Assembly: GCA_003864455.1 (NCBI GenBank)
Contig: BGZN01000011.1
Span: 1 to 43,563 of the forward strand
DNA length: 43,563 bases
From: Candidatus Termititenax aidoneus
Lineage (GTDB): Bacteria > Margulisbacteria > Termititenacia > Termititenacales > Termititenacaceae
Direction of reading: 5' to 3'
Made by a program: the position numbers and the translations under genes. Under the pieces are notes generated by a model. That model saw only the letters and a list, made by a program, of their open reading frames with translations, had not been told where the DNA came from and did not search any database. Within the stretch, counting starts at the first letter, position 1; every line of letters begins with the position of its first letter. Positions 8,543 to 16,064 of this stretch are shown piece by piece.

Positions 8543-9306
8543 TGCCGGATAAGCAAAGAATAAGCTCCGCTTTTTCACGGGCGGCGCCTGAATACGACCG
8601 CCGCGCCGTCTGGCAAAAACAAGTCGCGCGCCGGTTATTGGCGCGGCTGGGATTTCGTCCGGCCAACGCGCTGGACCTGGGCTGCGGCACAGGCGAAATG
8701 CTGGCTTTGCTGGCGGAGAGATTTCCCGGAATAAAATTAAGCGGTCTGGACAGCGCGCGCGGCATGATCGCGCAGGCGCGGGAACGCCTGCGCGCCTATC
8801 CGCAAATTGTTTGGCAGACCGGCGACATGGAGCATTTGCCGTATCCTGACCAAGCGTTTGCTCTGATCGTTTCTAATCTGGCGCTGCAGTGGCTGGAGTC
8901 GCCTTCGCGCGCGTTCACGGAAGCGCGGCGCGTTTTGCGCGCCGAGGGCTGTTTTTTATTTACGACTCTGGCTTCCGGCACTTTGCAGGAATTGCGCGCG
9001 GCCTATAAAAAAGTTTGCGGCCAAGCGGACAATCTCCATAAATTTTTGCCAGCGGCGCAAATCCGCGCCGCGCTGAGCGAGCAGGGATTTTCTATAGAAT
9101 ATTTCTCGGCGGAAACAGAAACGCAGTATTTTCCCGACCTGCGCTCCCTGCTGCGCAGCATGCAGTCCGTCGGCGCGAAAAATCCCGCTCCGCGGCCGCT
9201 GAGCAAAACGCAATGGCAGGCCTTGCAGGAAAATTATTTACAAATCGACGGCCAATATCCGTTAACCTATGAAGTTGTTTTTGCGCTGGCGCGCAAAGCC
9301 GCTTAA
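8542..9306 (+). CDS. bioC: BioC, malonyl-ACP O-methyltransferase
   Basis: A 254-residue SAM-dependent methyltransferase that would cap malonyl-ACP so that fatty acid synthesis can build the pimeloyl chain of biotin. The N-terminus (SSAFSRAAPEYDRRAVWQ) is typical of BioC and rare in other methyltransferases. Motif I is DLGCGTG at residues 45-51, and SNLALQWLE lies near residue 112 in the expected post-I region. The ATG shares one base with the preceding stop, so translation is coupled. The bioH-like gene two positions upstream would undo the methylation. Its end overlaps that of the convergent XRE gene by four bases. Confidence 0.9.
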   Translation: MPDKQRISSAFSRAAPEYDRRAVWQKQVARRLLARLGFRPANALDLGCGTGEMLALLAERFPGIKLSGLDSARGMIAQARERLRAYPQIVWQTGDMEHLPYPDQAFALIVSNLALQWLESPSRAFTEARRVLRAEGCFLFTTLASGTLQELRAAYKKVCGQADNLHKFLPAAQIRAALSEQGFSIEYFSAETETQYFPDLRSLLRSMQSVGAKNPAPRPLSKTQWQALQENYLQIDGQYPLTYEVVFALARKAA

Positions 9307-9554
9307 TTAAACTCCGCCCAAAATTCCGCCGGCAGCATATCCAGTCCATCGATGATTTTGAGCAGAGTATTCAGCCGCGGCTCGCGCGAACCTTTTTCGG
9401 TGTGCATCAGGACGGATTCGCCAATGCCGGAACAGCGCGCTAACTGATACTGGCTCATTTTTTGGGCAATTCGTAGTTTGTGAATGTATGCTCCAATATC
9501 CTTAGCATCATATTTTAAGCCAAATTCTTCTTTGACCCGTTCACTTCTTGACAT
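9303..9554 (-). CDS. Small XRE-family regulator of fibre cassette 1
   Basis: An 83-residue protein with one Cro/CI-type helix-turn-helix: the region IGAYIHKLRIAQKMSQYQLA is followed by GIGESVLMHTEKGSREP, then a short tail. It contains no other domain. The ATG at 9554 is used here; a TTG at 9560 in frame is possible, and no ribosome site is clear for either. It is divergent from the fibre gene at 9641. The fibre -35 box overlaps its first codons, and a palindrome lies between the genes, so it is probably a repressor of that gene and of itself. A second XRE/fibre pair at 17945-19561 has the same layout. Confidence 0.8.
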   Translation of the reverse strand: MSRSERVKEEFGLKYDAKDIGAYIHKLRIAQKMSQYQLARCSGIGESVLMHTEKGSREPRLNTLLKIIDGLDMLPAEFWAEFN

Positions 9555-9575
9555 AAACAAATGATAGGGTATAAT
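9548..9575 (+). promoter_or_regulatory. Near-consensus promoter of fibre gene 1
   Basis: TTGACA (9548-9553), a 16-base spacer and TATAAT (9570-9575) match both sigma-70 boxes exactly. The -35 box overlaps the first codons of the divergent regulator gene. Such a strong promoter would need repression to be kept off. Confidence 0.8.
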
Positions 9576-9584
9576 TTAATTCAG

Positions 9585-9606
9585 ATACTTATCAAATGAT
9601 AAGTAT
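9585..9606. promoter_or_regulatory. Operator-like palindrome of fibre cassette 1
   Basis: ATACTTATC, four bases, then GATAAGTAT form a perfect nine-base inverted repeat just after the -10 box, about where transcription should start. A related half-site, AAATGATAGGGTAT, lies at 9559-9572 between the promoter boxes. The probable ligand is the XRE protein encoded at 9303-9554. Confidence 0.65.
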
Positions 9607-9640
9607 ATTGCATGGCACACTTATTAAAGGGGGTATATCT

Positions 9641-10681
9641 ATGGCAAGTAACTACACGGACACAACAGACGCGGATTTTACAACAGGGAATTATAATATC
9701 GATACCGGCAAAAACCTTTCGGCCGCAGGCGTGAGGAACGCTTTGCATACCAAAGAAAATGTGGCGAACAAAAAAGATACGATAAACAACAGCTCTACGG
9801 AATACCCATCATCTAAAGCGGTCTACGACAGTCTGGCTAGCAGCTTGGCCAGTAAAGAAAACATAGCCAACAAAAAAGACACGATAAACAATAGCTCTAC
9901 GGAATACCCGTCATCTAAAGCGGTCTACAACAGTTTGGCCAGTAAAGAAAATACAGCCAATAAAAAGGATACTATCAGCGCCAGTTCTACGGAATACCCG
10001 TCGTGCAAGGCCGTTTCCGATAGTTTAGCCGGAATAAAATTGCCTATCGGCACGATCTTGATGTATGACGGTGCAAAGTGGAAAGACGATGAAACTATCG
10101 TCGGCTGGTATGCCTGCACCGCGGAGAATGCCAGCTATGGTTGTCCAAATCTGGTAGGCAGCTTTATTAAAGGCAGCGCGACTGTTTCTAGAACCTCTGG
10201 CGGCAATACCGGCAATACGGTAACTATCGCCGCCAACAATTTGCCGCAGCACACGCATCCTCAGTCCGGCACTCTTACAACAGGGAATCAAAGCGCCGAC
10301 CACACGCACAGCGTAGCGCATGATCATGCAGCGTTTACCTCCGGCGGAGGAGGAGCTCATGGCCACACTGTCTCTATGAAGATCAGTGGAGGAATGGGCA
10401 CTCAGGAGCTTTTTTCCGGCTGGGGCACAGAGGCAAGCTGGAGTGATTGTGAGAACGCTGTCGGCGTACGCTGGAGCGCGCCATTTTCCACATCAAATCC
10501 GGGCGATCACACGCATAGCATTAATGTCCCAAATTATACCGGAAATTCCGGCGGAGTCAGCGCCAATCATACACACAGCGTTACGCTCAGCGGCAGCACC
10601 GGCAACAATACCACCACGGCAACAGCGCTCAATATCGAGCCGCAGTCCTATGCGTTGATCTACATCAGGAGATGCGCGTAA
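9641..10681 (+). CDS. Tail-fibre/tail-collar-like protein 1 with triplicated repeats
   Basis: A 346-residue protein built like a phage fibre tip. Residues 1-42 are nearly identical to fibre protein 2. Three 30-residue repeats follow (38-127, each with KEN.ANKKDTI, STEYPS and KAV). Next comes a tail-collar segment (LPIGTILMYDG, then LVGSFIKGSA) and a tip with six H-x-H motifs (HTH, HDH, HGH) among glycine and serine. In phage T4 such motifs bind iron in the fibre needle. The ATG at 9641 follows AAAGGGGG, so the in-frame ATG at 9596 is rejected. There is no signal peptide, and no other phage gene is nearby. The function is unknown; adhesion or receptor binding is inferred. Confidence 0.75.
   Translation: MASNYTDTTDADFTTGNYNIDTGKNLSAAGVRNALHTKENVANKKDTINNSSTEYPSSKAVYDSLASSLASKENIANKKDTINNSSTEYPSSKAVYNSLASKENTANKKDTISASSTEYPSCKAVSDSLAGIKLPIGTILMYDGAKWKDDETIVGWYACTAENASYGCPNLVGSFIKGSATVSRTSGGNTGNTVTIAANNLPQHTHPQSGTLTTGNQSADHTHSVAHDHAAFTSGGGGAHGHTVSMKISGGMGTQELFSGWGTEASWSDCENAVGVRWSAPFSTSNPGDHTHSINVPNYTGNSGGVSANHTHSVTLSGSTGNNTTTATALNIEPQSYALIYIRRCA
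9752..10033 (+). repeat. Three 90-bp direct repeats inside fibre gene 1
   Basis: Units lie at 9752-9841, 9854-9943 and 9944-10033; the first two are separated by a 12-base SLAS insert. Units 1 and 2 encode 30 residues that differ at only two positions, while unit 3 is more diverged. The copy number could change by slippage or recombination, which would lengthen or shorten the fibre shaft. Confidence 0.9.
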
Positions 10682-10730
10682 TTAAACAACCCGGCTTGCG
10701 GTATTTGCTGATACAAACTATTATTACGGC

Positions 10731-11903
10731 ATGCTCGATTTCTTTGAATTTGCTCTGCCGGTGCAGGTGGTTTTTGGCTGGGGAATGCTGGCCAAGGCCG
10801 GCAAATATATCAAGCCGTACGGCAAGCGGGCGCTGATCGTAACCGGCAAGTCTTCGGCGAAAAACGGTTATTTGCAGAAGCTCACCGCCCAGCTTGACGA
10901 ATTGAAAATAACGCACACCGTTTTTGACGGCGTAACGCCCAATCCCAAAAGCACGGAAGTAGACGCCGCGGCTAAAATTGCCGTGGAAAATAAATGCGAC
11001 CTGATCATCGCTTTGGGCGGCGGTTCGATCATGGACGCGGCCAAAGGCGTCGCGGCTGTGGCCAAAAATGGCGGCGGCATCTGGGATTATGTGTACAAAG
11101 GCCCAGGACAAAAAATGAAAAGTTTTAATGCGGCTTTGCCTTTGCTTGTGATCCCCACGCTGGCGGCGACCGGCTCGGAGTTAAACAGCGGCGCAGTGAT
11201 TTCCAATCCGCACACCAAAGAAAAAACGCCGTTTTTCAATGAAGCAGTGTATCCCAAAGCCGCCATAATTGATCCGCAACTGACAGTGTCCGTGCCTTAT
11301 GCTTCGACAGTGGACGGCGGCATTGACGTGATCTGCCACGTGCTGGAAATGTATCTCTCCACCGAAGCTGACGATTATTTGCAGGATCAGCTGGCTTTGG
11401 CTATCACCAAAACCGTTATCCGCACGCTGGATATTTTGCAAAATGATCCGGCCAACCAGGAAGCCCGCACGCAATTATTCTGGGCGGCGTCGCTGGCTTT
11501 ATCCGGCGTGGTCAACGAAGGCCGCAGCGGAGAGTTTCCGATGCACGCCATCGAACACGTGCTCTCCGCGCATAATGATAGATTAGCGCACGGCCGCGGC
11601 TTGGCGACAATCTTATTGCAAAAAATAAAGTTTATTAAAAAACTTTTGCCACAAAAATATGCAGAACTGGCAGGACTGGTCGCTGAGGCTACTCGAAGCG
11701 ACCGGGGCGATGCTTACACGCTTTGGCAAAAATGGCTGGCGGCGCACGGCGCCGGTGGCAGTTTGGGAGAATATTTGCAGGGTCTCGACAGGGAAAAACT
11801 AGCTGAGCAAGTTTTAACTTTTTCCGGCACGCCGGATTTTTTGCCGGATATTAAGCCGCTGTACAAAAAAGATTTAATAGAATTTATTCAAATGCTGGGA
11901 TAG
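10731..11903 (+). CDS. Iron-containing alcohol dehydrogenase (BdhA/YqhD type)
   Basis: A 390-residue group III alcohol dehydrogenase that would reduce an aldehyde with NAD(P)H during fermentation. The nucleotide-binding loop is ALGGGSIMDAAK (residues 94-105). Metal ligands are predicted at Asp199, His203, His272 and His287, all in the family spacing (GIDVICHVLE and PMHAIEHVLSAHNDRLAHG). The overall sequence is closer to NADPH-dependent butanol dehydrogenases than to FucO. The start is the ATG at 10731. It is followed at once by a GNAT gene on the same strand. The substrate cannot be told from the sequence. Confidence 0.9.
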   Translation: MLDFFEFALPVQVVFGWGMLAKAGKYIKPYGKRALIVTGKSSAKNGYLQKLTAQLDELKITHTVFDGVTPNPKSTEVDAAAKIAVENKCDLIIALGGGSIMDAAKGVAAVAKNGGGIWDYVYKGPGQKMKSFNAALPLLVIPTLAATGSELNSGAVISNPHTKEKTPFFNEAVYPKAAIIDPQLTVSVPYASTVDGGIDVICHVLEMYLSTEADDYLQDQLALAITKTVIRTLDILQNDPANQEARTQLFWAASLALSGVVNEGRSGEFPMHAIEHVLSAHNDRLAHGRGLATILLQKIKFIKKLLPQKYAELAGLVAEATRSDRGDAYTLWQKWLAAHGAGGSLGEYLQGLDREKLAEQVLTFSGTPDFLPDIKPLYKKDLIEFIQMLG

Positions 11904-11915
11904 GAATTGTTGGTT

Positions 11916-12368
11916 ATGTTGACAAAGTTGCTGGCCGTAACTTATGAACCTGCGCCTCTAGCGCTGGTCTGTATCCATACTGATAAAACTCACCGAGAGC
12001 AAGTATACAATATTTGCTTAGCGCGGCAGAAAATAGGCCGATTGGAAATCGGCTGGGTTTATCCGGCTCTGAAATTATACTTAATCAACGTTCAACCCGA
12101 TTTTAGAAACAAAGGAATTGGCACGGCTCTCCTCAAATATTTACTGGAGCTGGCTGCGGCAAACGGCAGGAGCAGTCTGATTATCAATGCCACCCAAAAC
12201 CCTGCTCTACTGCACATAGCGAAAAAACTAAGGTCAAATTGTTTATGTACAGTAAGGACTTTTGGTGGAAATAAGCTGATTCGCTTGCAAGAAAATCGTT
12301 TAAATGCCAAATACATTTATCATGTGAACCTGCCGGTTGTTTCCAAAGCCGAGCGCACCGAGCACTGA
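11916..12368 (+). CDS. GNAT-family N-acetyltransferase
   Basis: About 150 residues with one GNAT domain. The acetyl-CoA binding motif A is clear (INVQPDFRNKGIGTALLKYL, with the R/Q-x-x-G-x-G/A signature as RNKGIG). The strand LYLIN before it and the helix after it fit the fold. The ATG at 11916 follows TAGGAA in the stop region of the dehydrogenase gene; TTG codons at 11907 and 11910 are alternatives. The C-terminus beyond the GNAT core has no recognisable domain. The substrate is unknown. It is probably cotranscribed with the dehydrogenase. Confidence 0.8.
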   Translation: MLTKLLAVTYEPAPLALVCIHTDKTHREQVYNICLARQKIGRLEIGWVYPALKLYLINVQPDFRNKGIGTALLKYLLELAAANGRSSLIINATQNPALLHIAKKLRSNCLCTVRTFGGNKLIRLQENRLNAKYIYHVNLPVVSKAERTEH

Positions 12369-12417
12369 GACAAGCGTATTGTTTCTGCTATAATTACAAA
12401 TGTTTGGAGTGTGTTTT

Positions 12418-12963
12418 ATGCGCAGATGGTTGAGAATTTTTTTGCTGATTGTTTTTTTGAGCGCGGGTTTGCCGGCCGAGCAATTCGTATTTATCCCGCT
12501 CTGGGGCAGCGCCGCGGAGGGAGTCGCTCAATGGAAAATCAGTTCTGTGCCGTTGTCCATAGAACAGCTTGATCTCTTATACAATCTCCACGAAACCAGC
12601 ATTGAATATCTGCAAAAAGGATACGCCGTTTACGACATGGAGCTGCGGCTGACCAGGCTGAAAAAAGATTTCACGCCGCAGAACATTGAGTTTCTGGTGC
12701 AGATGTATGACAAACAAGGCCGGGTGTTGCTGGAGAGGGATTACCTGGAAAACTTGTTTACGGCGGACGATCTGGATTTTTCCGCGCTCAACACCGCCGT
12801 GGTGAAATTGCCGGGGTTTACGCTGGAGCGCGAGCCGGTGCGAATTAAAATTTGGATTAAAAGTTATGTTGACCAGAATGGCGAAACTAAAGATGTCCTC
12901 AACCCCAGACGAAAACACAGGGACAGGGACAAAGACACGACAGTGATTATTATCCGGCAATAA
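12418..12963 (+). CDS. Secreted protein of unknown function
   Basis: I do not recognise this 181-residue protein. The ATG at 12418 follows GGAG by nine bases and gives a good signal peptide (MRRWLRIFLLIVFLSAGLPA, probable cut after PAE or PAEQ). The mature part is a compact alpha/beta stretch with no cysteines, ending in a basic, charged tail (RRKHRDRDKDT). A TATAAT box at 12389-12394 precedes the gene. Its neighbours, a GNAT gene and tRNA-Gln, give no hint. Export to the periplasm is the only supported statement. Confidence 0.6.
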   Translation: MRRWLRIFLLIVFLSAGLPAEQFVFIPLWGSAAEGVAQWKISSVPLSIEQLDLLYNLHETSIEYLQKGYAVYDMELRLTRLKKDFTPQNIEFLVQMYDKQGRVLLERDYLENLFTADDLDFSALNTAVVKLPGFTLEREPVRIKIWIKSYVDQNGETKDVLNPRRKHRDRDKDTTVIIIRQ

Positions 12964-13035
12964 AGCGCCGAAGTTTTCGCGGCAATTATTCGAGCGGCAA
13001 ACCTTGAGAAATTTGTTATAATTATTTTTATTATT

Positions 13036-13116
13036 GGGGCGTAACGTCGCCAGTTTAGCTGGCTTGTTTCTCTCACTTAACTGCGGACTTGCAGTCCTTG
13101 TTAAGTTCGAGTCGCC
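13036..13116 (+). repeat. Two-hairpin structured repeat, copy A, behind a partial tRNA-Gln 5' end
   Basis: The stretch opens with GGGGCGT, as the tRNA-Gln gene does, then departs. Hairpin 1 is GCCAG/CTGGC (13049-13063). Then come CTTGT, five bases and TCACTTAAC. Hairpin 2 is closed by ACTTAAC (13075-13081) and GTTAAGT (13100-13106), with an inner GGACT/AGTCC stem. GTCGCC occurs on both sides (13046-13051 and 13111-13116) and could be a target duplication. A TATAAT at 13017-13022 lies 13 bases before GGGGCGT. It could be a small RNA or a mobile palindromic repeat. Confidence 0.6.
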
Positions 13117-13154
13117 AAGTCAGTGTATAATGATGTTGCGTTACTTTTATTATT

Positions 13155-13230
13155 GGGGCGTCACTGCGCGCTCCGCGCTTGTGGGTCTCACTTCACGTCG
13201 CTTCGCTTGTGAAGTTCGACTCCGCCAAGT
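13155..13230 (+). repeat. Two-hairpin structured repeat, copy B, behind a partial tRNA-Gln 5' end
   Basis: The same plan as copy A. GGGGCGT is followed by hairpin 1 (GCGCG/CGCGC, 13166-13178), then CTTGT, five bases and TCACTTCAC. Hairpin 2 is closed by ACTTCAC (13190-13196) and GTGAAGT (13209-13215). Relative to copies A and C, one A-T pair of this stem is replaced by C-G on both strands, so pairing is kept. TATAAT at 13126-13131 lies upstream at exactly the distance seen before the real tRNA. The unit ends with CCGCCAAGT, like the tRNA D-arm region. Confidence 0.6.
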
Positions 13231-13235
13231 CATAG

Positions 13236-13241
13236 TATAAT
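13236..13241 (+). promoter_or_regulatory. -10 box of tRNA-Gln
   Basis: TATAAT starts 28 bases before the mature tRNA 5' end, leaving a leader of about 16 bases for RNase P to remove. No clear -35 box is seen. The same box occurs at the same distance in front of repeat copy B. Confidence 0.6.
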
Positions 13242-13263
13242 AGTATTATGTTCTTTTTATCAT

Positions 13264-13338
13264 TGGGGCGTCGCCAAGTGGTAAGGCAGCGGGTTTTGGT
13301 CCCGCCACTCGTAGGTTCGAATCCTTCCGCCCCAACCA
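13264..13338 (+). tRNA. tRNA-Gln (anticodon TTG)
   Basis: A complete cloverleaf: acceptor stem TGGGGCG/CGCCCCA, D-arm GCC/GGC with the loop AAGTGGTAA, anticodon stem GCGGG/CCCGC with loop TTTTGGT (anticodon at 13296-13298), five-base variable loop and T-arm GTAGG-TTCGAAT-CCTTC. One T-T mismatch sits in the T-stem. The CCA end is encoded (13336-13338). The minus-strand reading frame across this region is an artefact of the tRNA. Confidence 0.97.
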
Positions 13339-13345
13339 TATAGTA

Positions 13346-13369
13346 CAGAATTTTTCTTCTGCATTTTTC
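13346..13369 (+). terminator. Weak terminator after tRNA-Gln
   Basis: CAGAA, a six-base loop and TTCTG form a short hairpin followed by CATTTTT. The stem is only five pairs. Further on, to 13530, there is only one more hairpin (about 13433-13457, GAGAC/GTCTC outer stem) and no gene. Confidence 0.35.
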
Positions 13370-13531
13370 TACACTTTTTACATTTTCGCCGCCGCAAAAT
13401 GCCGCCTTGTTGCGACCGGCCGGCCTAAAATAGAGACTGGCAAAAAATGGCCGTCTCCCGCCACAATGGTTAAATTTGCAGCGGTTTCCGTTAAAATATC
13501 TTGAAGCATTGCCTGCGGTACTTAACGCGCA

Positions 13532-13559
13532 TTGCAATATTTGGTATCTTTGCTATAAT
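13532..13559 (+). promoter_or_regulatory. Promoter of the coiled-coil gene
   Basis: TTGCAA (13532-13537), 16 bases and TATAAT (13554-13559), with TG placed for an extended -10. The box ends nine bases before the ATG at 13569. Confidence 0.65.
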
Positions 13560-13568
13560 ACCCCGGTT

Positions 13569-14489
13569 ATGTCTATCATCAAAGCCGAAGATTTTGCCAA
13601 AATTCAGCAAAATGAATTGACTTTAACCGCGCTCAAGGACAAAGAGCGCGTGGAAAAAAGCTACCGGCAGGCGCACTTCCGCATCAGAGAGCGTTTGGTT
13701 GAGGCCGACCGCATTGTCGCTTTTACGCCGCAGGAAGAGATCCAGATGCTGCGTGAAAAAATCGCGCTGGCCAAGGAATATTTTGGCGCGGCGGAAAAAG
13801 AAGTGCAGCAGCTCAAAACCGACTTAGCCGGCGACAAAGGCGTGCAAAGGCTGCAGGCCGAGTTGGACGCCAAAGATCAACTGCTGGCTGGGCAAATTGA
13901 TCAGATGCAGGTCAAATTGGACGCCAAAGACAAATTGCTGGCCGAGCAAGCCGCCCAGATCGAGCATTTGCAGAATTTGCTGCAGGAAAAAACCGCTTTG
14001 ATAGTCGCCAAAAGCAGCGAGTTCATCAAAACCGAAGCGGACAACAAACATTTGCATCAGGAAATTTCCGTCGCCAGAAGAACTATTGAAAAATCCGCCG
14101 GCCGCGAAACTGAGCTGCTCAAACAAGTCGAGTTCCTGCAGGACACCAACAATCTGGCCACCAAAGAAATCACCACGTTAAAAAACAATGCCAAAGCTCT
14201 GGCCGACCGCGTCGCCGCTTTGGAAGAAACAATTCAAAAATTGGAAAAAGAAAAAAAATCTTTGATCGAGTCCCGCGAAACCGCCATGCAGGAAATGAAC
14301 CGCGTCATCGAATCTTACAGCGCCGAGCAGGAAAAAAACATTCAGTTGGATTACAAATTTAAACGCGCTGAGCAGGAATACCGCGACATACAAGCTGAGC
14401 TGGCCGAAGCCAAAACTATTCTCGCTTCGGTAGGCTCGCTGGTTTCCAGCAACAAAACGCTTTCTCAATTAGCGTCGGACAAAAACTAA
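13569..14489 (+). CDS. Long coiled-coil protein of unknown function
   Basis: A 306-residue protein that is almost wholly heptad-repeat coiled coil from about residue 60 to 290 and rich in Glu, Lys, Gln and Ala. A near duplication is visible: LQAELDAKDQLLAGQIDQMQ is followed by VKLDAKDKLLAEQAAQIEHL. There is no signal peptide, membrane segment or catalytic motif. The start at 13569 follows the -10 box by nine bases; the longer frame from 13476 is not supported. Its 3' end overlaps the convergent trmB by 21 bases. It may be a cytoskeletal or scaffold protein, but that is a guess from composition only. Confidence 0.7.
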   Translation: MSIIKAEDFAKIQQNELTLTALKDKERVEKSYRQAHFRIRERLVEADRIVAFTPQEEIQMLREKIALAKEYFGAAEKEVQQLKTDLAGDKGVQRLQAELDAKDQLLAGQIDQMQVKLDAKDKLLAEQAAQIEHLQNLLQEKTALIVAKSSEFIKTEADNKHLHQEISVARRTIEKSAGRETELLKQVEFLQDTNNLATKEITTLKNNAKALADRVAALEETIQKLEKEKKSLIESRETAMQEMNRVIESYSAEQEKNIQLDYKFKRAEQEYRDIQAELAEAKTILASVGSLVSSNKTLSQLASDKN

Positions 14490-15077
14490 GCGATATATTT
14501 CCCGGCCGCGCCGCGTATTATACAGTTCGATATCCGTCGTCAGCCCGGCAAAATTTTCCGGCGCGTATGGCGCATGCTTATTTTGATATTCCGGCGCCGC
14601 GGTCAGATCCGCCAGCATAGCCGCGGCTAGATTTTGCTGATCGGTGGCGATATGCAGTTCCGCACCGCCGCGCAGACACTCCGCCAGTTCTGTTAAAAAC
14701 TGCGGATTGACCACGCGCCGTTTGAGATGCCGCGGCTTATACCACGGATCGGGAAACATGACTATCACGCGGCTTAAACTCCGCGGCGCAAATAATCTGC
14801 GCAGGGCTGTGGCGGCGTTGGCTTGCAGCACGTAAGCGTTGGCCAGATTTTCCGCCGCGATCCTACGCCGCGCGTATTCGATAAATTTGGCGCGAATTTC
14901 TAGGCCGGCGATATTACGCTCTGGAAAATTTTTGGCGTACTGGATCAGCCAGCGTCCGGTCGAAAAACCGATCTCCAAATCAAGCGGCTGTTCCGGCCGC
15001 GCAAAAACTTTCGTCCAATCAGGATATTCAGCCGGTTCACGGACATTAAACGGATTGTAATGCGGATGCGCGCGCAT
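14469..15077 (-). CDS. trmB: TrmB, tRNA (guanine-N7)-methyltransferase
   Basis: A 202-residue Rossmann methyltransferase that would methylate G46 in the tRNA variable loop using SAM. Diagnostic elements are the SAM site DLEIGFSTGRWL near residue 33 and the family signature MFPDPWYKPRHLKRRVVNPQ near residues 106-125. The C-terminal TDIELYNTRRGREIYRL holds the usual substrate-binding Thr-Asn-Glu-like region in slightly altered form. It is short at the N-terminus, as in many bacterial TrmB proteins. It is divergent from the UXS gene and shares a palindromic -10 region with it. Confidence 0.92.
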   Translation of the reverse strand: MRAHPHYNPFNVREPAEYPDWTKVFARPEQPLDLEIGFSTGRWLIQYAKNFPERNIAGLEIRAKFIEYARRRIAAENLANAYVLQANAATALRRLFAPRSLSRVIVMFPDPWYKPRHLKRRVVNPQFLTELAECLRGGAELHIATDQQNLAAAMLADLTAAPEYQNKHAPYAPENFAGLTTDIELYNTRRGREIYRLVFVRR

Positions 15078-15085
15078 AGATTTAG

Positions 15086-15095
15086 TAGTATACTA
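15086..15095. promoter_or_regulatory. Palindromic -10 shared by divergent trmB and UXS genes
   Basis: TAGTATACTA is a perfect ten-base palindrome that gives TATACT on both strands (15089-15094 plus, 15087-15092 minus). The boxes end six bases before the UXS ATG and nine before the trmB ATG. Only 23 bases separate the two coding regions, so no leader is possible for either. Confidence 0.6.
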
Positions 15096-15100
15096 GCCCC

Positions 15101-16057
15101 ATGAGCGGACGTACATACGCGCTAAACTCGCGCGTTTTGGTTACCGGCGGCGCCGGGTTTTTGGGCAGTCATCTTTGCGAGCGTCTGCTGCGCGAAAAAA
15201 TGGACGTGGTCTGCCTCGACAATTTTTTCACCGGACAAAAACGCAATATCGAGCAGCTCATCGGCAATCCGTATTTTGAAGTCGCGCGGCACGATGTTAC
15301 TTTGCCGTATTTTGTGGAAGTCGATCAGATTTACAATCTCGCCTGCCCAGCCAGTCCACCGCATTATCAGTACAATCCGGTCAAGACCGTCAAGACCAGC
15401 GTACACGGTGCGATCAATATGCTGGGGCTGGCCAAGCGCACGCGGGCGCGCATTTTGCAGGCTTCGACCAGCGAGGTGTACGGCGATCCGTCCGTGCATC
15501 CGCAGGCGGAGAGCTATTGGGGCAATGTCAATCCGATCGGCATTCGCTCCTGCTACGACGAAGGCAAACGCTGCGCGGAAACTTTGTTTTTTGATTATCA
15601 CCGTCAAAACAATATCGACATCAAAGTCGTACGCATCTTCAATACATATGGCCCGCGCATGCATCCCAATGACGGCCGTGTAGTCAGCAACTTTATTATG
15701 CAGGCGCTGCGCGGCGAAGACATTACGATTTACGGCGACGGCAGTCAAACGCGCTCTTTTTGCTATGTGGATGATCTCATCGACGCGCTTGTGTCTATGA
15801 TGCAGTCCCGCGCCGGTTTTACCGGGCCGGTCAATATCGGCAATCCGGAAGAATTTACGATGCTGGAATTAGCCGAGCAGATTTTGAAATTAACCAAAAG
15901 CAAATCCAAAATCACGCATCAGCCGCTGCCGCAGGACGACCCCAAACAACGCCGGCCGGACATCACGCTAGCCAAAAAAGAGCTAAGCTGGCAGCCGAAA
16001 GTTTCTTTGCCGGAGGGACTCCAAGAAACTATCGCTTATTTCCAAACTCTGCTGTAA
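15101..16057 (+). CDS. UDP-glucuronate decarboxylase (UDP-xylose synthase), extended SDR
   Basis: A 318-residue extended short-chain dehydrogenase. The NAD-binding motif [10 protein letters not shown] is at residues 15-24, and the catalytic Tyr152-x3-Lys156 pair is in SCYDEGKR, preceded by STSEVYGDP. The pattern [23 protein letters not shown] and the YNPVKT segment are typical of UXS-type decarboxylases, which turn UDP-glucuronate into UDP-xylose for surface polysaccharide. dTDP-glucose 4,6-dehydratase is the nearest alternative but fits less well. No other polysaccharide gene is adjacent. Confidence 0.88.
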   Translation: MSGRTYALNSRVLVTGGAGFLGSHLCERLLREKMDVVCLDNFFTGQKRNIEQLIGNPYFEVARHDVTLPYFVEVDQIYNLACPASPPHYQYNPVKTVKTSVHGAINMLGLAKRTRARILQASTSEVYGDPSVHPQAESYWGNVNPIGIRSCYDEGKRCAETLFFDYHRQNNIDIKVVRIFNTYGPRMHPNDGRVVSNFIMQALRGEDITIYGDGSQTRSFCYVDDLIDALVSMMQSRAGFTGPVNIGNPEEFTMLELAEQILKLTKSKSKITHQPLPQDDPKQRRPDITLAKKELSWQPKVSLPEGLQETIAYFQTLL

Positions 16058-16064
16058 TTTAAGT

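Noticed and set aside
11680-11720. REP-like segment in the alcohol dehydrogenase gene (TGAGGCTACTCGAAG)
   Set aside because: It only partly resembles the TGAGCG..GTCGAA repeat and the protein length looks normal, so chance is more likely.
13036-13230. Repeat copies A and B as extra tRNA genes
   Set aside because: They start like tRNA-Gln and contain GTTCGA, but no acceptor, D or anticodon arms can be formed.
13193-13537. Minus-strand reading frame with [15 protein letters not shown]
   Set aside because: It is the antisense of tRNA-Gln and its upstream repeats, a well-known artefact of tRNA genes.
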